DNA of 64,000 nucleotides from positions 1,330,226 to 1,394,225 of the forward strand of contig JBCAYL010000001.1 in the NCBI GenBank assembly GCA_038533575.1. The letters are read 5' to 3'. This DNA is from Pseudomonadota bacterium (GTDB lineage Bacteria > Pseudomonadota > Alphaproteobacteria > Rhodobacterales > Rhodobacteraceae). The notes beneath the pieces were generated by a model. That model saw only the letters and a list, made by a program, of their open reading frames with translations, did no database searches and was not told where the DNA came from. Below, in pieces: positions 59,188 through 64,000 of this stretch (positions are counted from its first letter, which is position 1; each line of letters starts with the position of its first letter). A program made the position numbers and the translations under genes.

Positions 59188-60471
59188 TCAGGTATCGACG
59201 GAGCGGCGGATGCGCTGCACGAGCCACCAGACGAGGAGTACGGTGAAGGGCGTGGCGATGCCGAAGAGCAGCACGTTGGAGATGCCCGCGGGCTCCGCCG
59301 CGGGGCCCAGCGCGTAGACGACGAGATTGACCGCGTAATAGCTGATCGCCACCACCGACAGCCCCTCCACCGTCTTCTGCAGGCGCAGCTGCAGATCCGC
59401 GCGCTTGTCCATGCTTTCCAGCAGCATCTGGTTCTGCGCCTGCCGCTCCACGTCGACGCTCGTGCGCAGGAGATCCCCCACGCGCAGCGCTCGCTCCGAC
59501 ATCTCCCGCATCCTCTGTTGGGTGGCGCGCACGGTGCGCATGGCCGGGTCGAACCGGCGCATCATGAATTCGCTGAAGGTCTGGCGCCCGTTGAAGCGCT
59601 CTTCGCGGAGGACCTCGATCCGGTTACTGACGATCGCCTCGTAGGCGCGGGTCGCCGCGAAGCGATAGGACGCCTTGGCGTTCATGTTCTCGAGCTCGGA
59701 GGAAAGCGCGATGAGCTTCTTCAGCGTCGCCTCGGAGCCGCGCGGGCCATTCGACATCTCGTCGGACAGGCGCAACAGGCCGCTATCGATCTCGGCGAGG
59801 CGCGGCGACATCGCCTGCACCCGCGCGAGGCCGAGCATGGACATGGCCTTATAGGTCTCGATCTCGCAGAGCCGCTGCACCACGCGCCCGATCCGGCGAG
59901 TGCCGGTCTCGGGGTTCGTGAAAATCGCAAAGCGCATGTGCCCGGCCGGATCGATGCGGAAATCTGAGGCCACCGTGGCGGAGCCGTCCACGACGTCGCT
60001 CACCGCCAGGGATTCCGAGACGAACCAATCCTCGATGAGGTCGGCCTGCTTGGCATGCTCCGGCTCTTCCTGGATGCGGATCAGCGCGGAGGTGAGCCGC
60101 ACGCCGGGCGCCTTTGCGAGCCAGTCTTCCGGGAAGGCCTCGAAATCCACGGGGTCGAAGGGCCGCTCCCCCAGCCCCTCGGACATGACCGTGTAGGTCA
60201 CGAATTCGGTGTGGCTTTCCCATTTGAGCGCGTAGCGCCCCACCTTGCCGAAGTAATGCGTGGCGCCGGGCGAGGGGTGGTCCGCGCCGAAGCGGTCGAG
60301 CAGATCGAGGAGGTGCCGGCGGTCACCCTCGCGGTCACGGGAAGAGGCATTCTCGGCTTGCTTGATCGCGAGATAGGCCCCCGTCGCGGGGGCCGACATC
60401 GCGGGGAACGGGCGCGCATGGATTTCGTTCGCCAGCTTGTAGCGCAGCGGATGATCTTCGATGGCCGGCAT
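59188..60471 (-). CDS. DUF3422 family membrane protein
   Basis: A 427-residue protein of the DUF3422 family. The N-terminal signature is DHPLRYKLANEIHARPFP, followed by HYFGKVGRYALKWESHTEFVTYT (in pieces: YFGKVGRYALKWE then HTEFVTYT). The middle is helical with coiled-coil character (about 255-370, Glu/Arg/Met-rich). Two membrane helices end the protein (SVVAISYYAVNLVVYALG and NVLLFGIATPFTVLLVWWLV). The architecture resembles a sensor or scaffold with a cytoplasmic head, but the function is unknown. Confidence 0.88.
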   Translation of the reverse strand: MPAIEDHPLRYKLANEIHARPFPAMSAPATGAYLAIKQAENASSRDREGDRRHLLDLLDRFGADHPSPGATHYFGKVGRYALKWESHTEFVTYTVMSEGLGERPFDPVDFEAFPEDWLAKAPGVRLTSALIRIQEEPEHAKQADLIEDWFVSESLAVSDVVDGSATVASDFRIDPAGHMRFAIFTNPETGTRRIGRVVQRLCEIETYKAMSMLGLARVQAMSPRLAEIDSGLLRLSDEMSNGPRGSEATLKKLIALSSELENMNAKASYRFAATRAYEAIVSNRIEVLREERFNGRQTFSEFMMRRFDPAMRTVRATQQRMREMSERALRVGDLLRTSVDVERQAQNQMLLESMDKRADLQLRLQKTVEGLSVVAISYYAVNLVVYALGPAAEPAGISNVLLFGIATPFTVLLVWWLVQRIRRSVDT

Positions 60472-60622
60472 GGCACCCTCTCGTCGTTTTGAGAGAGATA
60501 GCCATCTTTCCCCCGGATGCGAGACAAAAAGACGCGCCTTTACTGAATGTTAGCGGAATACTTTGGCATACTGCGACGCGCAGCCGGGATCGCAGGCGGC
60601 TTGCCCGTGCGGAGGGCACCTC

Positions 60623-61438
60623 TCAGGCGGGGTGACACTCGAGGAAGTCACGGATCGCGTGCGCCGTCTGTCCCGGGGCATCGACGACCGAGATGTGGCG
60701 CCCCGGCACCTCGGCAAATCGCCCGTTCGGGAGCGTCGCCGCCGCCGCGCGCATCTCGTCGAGGGGATACATCCCGTCTTCGCGACCGGCGATCATGAGC
60801 GTGGGCACGGTGATCTCTGGCAGGAGCGGGCGGAGCGGCGGCCCGTCGAAGAGCACCGAACGGACGACCGGGCCCATGGCACGGCCCTCGGCCCGCTTGA
60901 GCATCCCGTGGAAGGCCTCGGCATAGTCCGGACAATCCGCGAGAGTGGGATCCGTGAAGAAGCTCCGTGCGACGCCCTCTCGGAAGACGCGCATCCCCGG
61001 GATCCACCGCGCCCCTGCCGCGATGAAACGCTGCTGAAGGGAGGCCCCGGTGCCGAGCTCGAGGGGCGTGTTGATCAGAAGCGCCGCGCTGACGCGCTCG
61101 GGGGCCGCGCGCGCGGCGTGGGCCGCGACGATCCCGCCCCAGGAGGTCCCGCCGATCACGGCGCGCTCAAGTGCCAGCGCCTCGGCCACTTCCATCAGGC
61201 CCCGCGCCTGCGCGGCGAGCGAAAGCGCGCGTGCCGGGCCTGAGCGGCCATGGCCCGGCCCGTCGATAAGGATCAGCCGGAGCCCGGGTAGATGCGAGGC
61301 GATTTCGTCATACAGATGCCCGTCGGCGAAGATCGAGGGCCACAGCAGGCAGGGCCGCCCCTCGCCTGTTTCGCGGACAAAGAGTCGGCCCGCTTCCGTC
61401 TCGATCTCGTGCGTGGTCTGGCTGGTGTCCTTGGGCAT
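60623..61438 (-). CDS. Alpha/beta hydrolase
   Basis: A 271-residue alpha/beta hydrolase. The oxyanion and nucleophile region reads VIGGTSWGGIVAAHAA, a GxSxG-type elbow with Ser. LILIDGPGHGRSG is the typical HG-dipeptide neighbour strand. MIAGREDGMYP carries the late acid and PGRHISVVDAP the catalytic His. Related enzymes include 3-oxoadipate enol-lactonases and haloalkane-type esterases; the substrate is not determinable. An inverted repeat lies just upstream. Confidence 0.85.
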   Translation of the reverse strand: MPKDTSQTTHEIETEAGRLFVRETGEGRPCLLWPSIFADGHLYDEIASHLPGLRLILIDGPGHGRSGPARALSLAAQARGLMEVAEALALERAVIGGTSWGGIVAAHAARAAPERVSAALLINTPLELGTGASLQQRFIAAGARWIPGMRVFREGVARSFFTDPTLADCPDYAEAFHGMLKRAEGRAMGPVVRSVLFDGPPLRPLLPEITVPTLMIAGREDGMYPLDEMRAAAATLPNGRFAEVPGRHISVVDAPGQTAHAIRDFLECHPA

Positions 61439-61456
61439 GGCGGCGTGCCTTTCGAA

Positions 61457-61471
61457 GTTAGCGTCCCTAAC
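61457..61471 (-). promoter_or_regulatory. Inverted repeat GTTAG-N5-CTAAC upstream of the hydrolase
   Basis: GTTAGCGTCCCTAAC has 5-bp arms around 5 bases, ending 18 bases before the hydrolase ATG at 61438, a position suited to a repressor. No regulator gene lies beside it. Confidence 0.35.
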
Positions 61472-61510
61472 ATATCACGATCCGCCGCGCAGGCCTAGCG
61501 CCCTTCCGAA

Positions 61511-61540
61511 ACGAAAAAGGGCGCCCCGAAAGGCGCCCTC
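61511..61540 (-). terminator. Rho-independent terminator of the pnt operon
   Basis: On minus, an 8-bp stem AGGGCGCC/GGCGCCCT (61532-61539 with 61518-61525) and a 6-base loop is followed by TTTTT (61514-61518) and a short A/T-rich tail. It starts 25 bases after the pntB stop. Confidence 0.85.
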
Positions 61541-61564
61541 ATTCCAAAATCCAACGGGTGTGGC

Positions 61565-63073
61565 TCAGTCGATCATCGGCACGAGCTTGTCGAGCGAGGC
61601 CTTCGCGTCGCCGTAGAACATCCGCGTGTTCTCCTTGAAGAAGAGCGGGTTCTCGATCCCGGAATAGCCCGTGCCCTGCCCCCGCTTGGAGACGAAGACC
61701 TGCTTGGCCTTCCACACTTCGAGAACGGGCATGCCCGCGATGGGCGAGTTCGGATCGTCCTGGGCCGCCGGATTCACGATGTCATTGGATCCGATCACGA
61801 TCACGACGTCCGTCTCGGGGAAGTCGTCGTTGATCTCGTCCATCTCGAGCACGATGTCATAGGGCACCTTGGCCTCCGCGAGGAGCACGTTCATGTGCCC
61901 CGGCAGGCGGCCGGCCACGGGGTGGATGGCGAAGCGCACCTCCTTGCCCTTGGCGCGCAGTTTCTTCGTGAGCTCGGACACCGCGCCCTGCGCCTGCGCC
62001 ACGGCCATGCCGTAGCCCGGCACGATCACGACGCTGTCGGCATCGTTGAGCGAAGCGGCCACGCCATCGGCCTCGATGGCGACTTGCTCGCCCTCCACGG
62101 CCATCTGCTCGCCCGCCGAGGCACCGCCCCAGCCGCCGAGGATGACGGAGACGAAGCTCCGGTTCATGGCCTTGCACATGATGTAGGAGAGGATCGCGCC
62201 GGAGGAGCCAACGAGCGCGCCCACCACGATGAGAAGGTCATTGCCGAGGCTGAAGCCGATCGCGGCCGCGGCCCAGCCCGAATAGCTGTTGAGCATGGAG
62301 ACGACGACGGGCATGTCCGCGCCGCCGATGCCCATGATCAGGTGGTAGCCGATGAAGAGCGCGAGCAGCGTGAGCAGCACCAGCGTCCACGAGCCCGAGC
62401 CACCGAGATACATGAACATCAGGATGACCGAGAGCACCGCCGCCGCGGCATTGAGCATGTGCCCGCCCGGAAGCTGCTTGGCGCCCGTGTCGACCTTGAA
62501 GGGCAGCATGGAGGAGCCGCCCGCGAGCTTGGCATAGGCGATGACGGAGCCGGTGAACGTGACCGCGCCGATCCAGATGCCCAGCACGAGCTCCACGCGG
62601 AGGATCGTGATCTCCACGAAGATCTTCTTGGCGATAAGATCGCCGAAGGCGGAAAGGCCGCCGATGATCTCCGCGGGCATCGCGTCATAGGCGCCGGGCG
62701 CGCCGAGCACGAGATCATTCGCTGCGAACGAGGCCGCCTGCGCGTTGATCATCATGTCGGCGTTGAAGCCCACGAAGACCGCCGCGAGACCCACGAGGGA
62801 GTGCATGATGGCCACGAGCTCGGGCATCTGCGTCATCTGCACCCGCGTGGCGAGCTGGTAGCCGATGGCCGCCCCGATGGCGATGAGCACGAGTGAGGCG
62901 AGCCAGAGCCCCTGCCCCGGTCCAAAGAGCGTCGCCAACACGGCAATGGCCATGCCCGCGATTCCGTACCAGACGGCGCGCTTGGCGCTCTCCTGGCCGC
63001 TCAGGCCGCCGAGCGAAAGGATGAAGAGAACTGCTGCGACGACATAGGCCGCGATGGTGAATCCGAAGTCCAT
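61565..63073 (-). CDS. pntB: NAD(P) transhydrogenase subunit beta
   Basis: A 502-residue subunit. About nine membrane helices (residues 1-300), with [27 protein letters not shown] (here [17 protein letters not shown]), precede the NADP(H)-binding domain III. That domain carries [16 protein letters not shown], the Gly-rich nucleotide motif, [19 protein letters not shown] and [12 protein letters not shown], with [16 protein letters not shown] near the end. It couples proton import to NADPH formation from NADH. Its transcription ends at 61511. Confidence 0.96.
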   Translation of the reverse strand: MDFGFTIAAYVVAAVLFILSLGGLSGQESAKRAVWYGIAGMAIAVLATLFGPGQGLWLASLVLIAIGAAIGYQLATRVQMTQMPELVAIMHSLVGLAAVFVGFNADMMINAQAASFAANDLVLGAPGAYDAMPAEIIGGLSAFGDLIAKKIFVEITILRVELVLGIWIGAVTFTGSVIAYAKLAGGSSMLPFKVDTGAKQLPGGHMLNAAAAVLSVILMFMYLGGSGSWTLVLLTLLALFIGYHLIMGIGGADMPVVVSMLNSYSGWAAAAIGFSLGNDLLIVVGALVGSSGAILSYIMCKAMNRSFVSVILGGWGGASAGEQMAVEGEQVAIEADGVAASLNDADSVVIVPGYGMAVAQAQGAVSELTKKLRAKGKEVRFAIHPVAGRLPGHMNVLLAEAKVPYDIVLEMDEINDDFPETDVVIVIGSNDIVNPAAQDDPNSPIAGMPVLEVWKAKQVFVSKRGQGTGYSGIENPLFFKENTRMFYGDAKASLDKLVPMID

Positions 63074-63086
63074 GGTGCCTGTCCCT

Positions 63087-64000
63087 TTACGACTTTTGGA
63101 ACATGGCGAGCATGCGCCGTGTCACGAGGAAGCCGCCGAAGATGTTGACGGCAGCCATGAGCACGCCGAGCCCGGCGAGGATGGTGATGAGCGCGCCCGT
63201 CGATCCGATCTGGATCAAAGCGCCCAGGATGATGATCGAGGAGATCGCGTTGGTCACGGCCATGAGCGGCGTGTGAAGCGAATGCGACACGTTCCAGATC
63301 ACCTGGAAGCCGATGAAGACCGAGAGCACGAAGACGATGAAATGCTGCATGAAGCTCGCGGGCGCCACCGTCCCCACGAGGAGGATGAGCGCACCGCCAA
63401 GGGCCAGAAGGCCAACTTGGGTCTGCGTCTGCTTCTTGAAGGCGGCCACTTCTTCGGCGCGCTTCTCTTCCGGCGTTTTCTCCTTCACCGCTTCCTTGGG
63501 CTTTTGCACCGCGATGGCGTTCACCTTGGGCGGCGGCGGCGGGAAGGTGATCTCGCCCTGATGGGTGGCCGTGGCGCCCCGGATCACGTCGTCTTCCATG
63601 TCGTGGTTGACGGCGCCGTCCTTCTCGGGCGTCAGGTCCGTCATCATGTGGCGGATGTTGGTGGCGTAGAGCGTGGAGCTCTGCGTGGCCATGCGGGACG
63701 GGAAATCGGTGTAGCCCACGATGGTCACACCGTTATCCGTGACGATCTTCTCGTCCTTCACCGTCAGCTCGCAATTGCCGCCGCGCTCGGCGGCGAGATC
63801 CACGATGACGGAGCCGGACTTCATCATCTCGACCATGTCTTTCGTCCAGAGCACCGGCGCGTCCCGGTTGGGGATGAGCGCGGTGCTGATGACGATGTCG
63901 ATGTCGGGAGCCATCTCGCGGAACTTGGCGAGCTGCGCCTCGCGGAATTCGGGGCTGGAGGGGGCCGCGTAGCCGCCCGTCGTCGCGCCGTCGGTCTGCT
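63087..64000 (-). CDS. pntA: NAD(P) transhydrogenase subunit alpha (N-terminus beyond window)
   Basis: Only the C-terminal 303 residues or so are here; the frame runs open off the right edge, so no start is claimed. The visible part includes the end of the NAD(H)-binding domain I ([34 protein letters not shown] and the mobile-loop region [19 protein letters not shown]), then a charged linker ([18 protein letters not shown]) and three membrane helices at the C-terminus. It is a fused alpha subunit. pntB follows after 13 bases. Confidence 0.95.
   Translation of the reverse strand, partial: QTDGATTGGYAAPSSPEFREAQLAKFREMAPDIDIVISTALIPNRDAPVLWTKDMVEMMKSGSVIVDLAAERGGNCELTVKDEKIVTDNGVTIVGYTDFPSRMATQSSTLYATNIRHMMTDLTPEKDGAVNHDMEDDVIRGATATHQGEITFPPPPPKVNAIAVQKPKEAVKEKTPEEKRAEEVAAFKKQTQTQVGLLALGGALILLVGTVAPASFMQHFIVFVLSVFIGFQVIWNVSHSLHTPLMAVTNAISSIIILGALIQIGSTGALITILAGLGVLMAAVNIFGGFLVTRRMLAMFQKS

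Noticed and set aside
1-64000. tRNA, rRNA, insertion sequence, phage or plasmid features
   Set aside because: No cloverleaf, rRNA core, transposase, integrase or terminal repeat was seen in any intergenic region or frame.

Overview
The window is a gene-dense, high-GC stretch (I judge roughly two-thirds G+C by eye) of what is almost certainly a Rhodobacteraceae (roseobacter-group) alphaproteobacterial chromosome. The evidence is family content and gene order: a corrinoid protein with a DUF1638 protein, surE-pcm-LysM/M23-tatCBA, a birA-coaX-rnj tail behind Nuo-like genes, DUF5333 and DUF5337 proteins, a Hint-domain protein, a DUF3422 protein and pntAB. I see no tRNA, rRNA, phage, insertion sequence or CRISPR array. 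No gene-free stretch exceeds 300 bases; the longest are 1-276 and 50752-51026.

Layout. 277-3184: one-carbon/B12 genes interrupted by an unknown membrane protein. 3226-8299: surE, pcm and a degenerate LysM/M23 lipoprotein on plus, facing a DUF815 ATPase with tatC, tatB and tatA on minus. 8467-16829: a WYL regulator, an orphan ABC ATPase with an atypical SDR, a Hint protein, a universal stress protein, prfC, a DUF3299-like secreted protein and a RhlE-type helicase. 16826-26429: one long minus-strand series whose order matches a Rhodobacteraceae nuo operon with the catalytic genes missing. It runs from a membrane-anchored NuoE-tail-like protein through DUF5337, two DUF5333-type proteins, a lipoprotein, a carboxymuconolactone decarboxylase-family protein, NuoL-like and NuoM-like proteins to birA, coaX, rnj and a small membrane protein. 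26569-28020: a sulfotransferase and two small membrane proteins. 28080-37913: a very compact leucine-catabolism (liu) operon (isovaleryl-CoA dehydrogenase, both methylcrotonyl-CoA carboxylase subunits, methylglutaconyl-CoA hydratase, HMG-CoA lyase) carrying seven passenger genes. 37978-45849: a DegT aminotransferase, gph, glmU-glmS, a lipoprotein, moaA and waaA. 45846-55492: an M20 amidohydrolase, a DsbA-like protein, argE and an oligopeptide ABC importer split over two divergent units with a LysE exporter gene inside. 55614-64000: a small lipoprotein, an L,D-transpeptidase, an arginine-deiminase-superfamily enzyme, a MATE transporter, DUF3422, an alpha/beta hydrolase, and pntB with a truncated pntA at the edge.

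The strongest candidate for something undescribed is 20360-26429. The accessory genes of the nuo locus and two antiporter-like subunits survive, but nuoA-K and nuoN are absent. The NuoL-like protein has lost the charged residues of its proton channel and the NuoM-like protein has lost some, yet both frames are full length and open. This could be the fossil of a complex I operon whose core moved or was lost, or a repurposed membrane assembly. Other leads are a perfect FNR-type box between gph and glmU, a second FNR-like box at the stress-protein promoter, a TetR-type operator at the liu promoter, a 14-bp palindrome in the peptide-transporter divergent promoter, and three copies of a GC-only palindromic repeat.

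Coordinates and motifs were read by eye. Family names are recognition from sequence, not database results.
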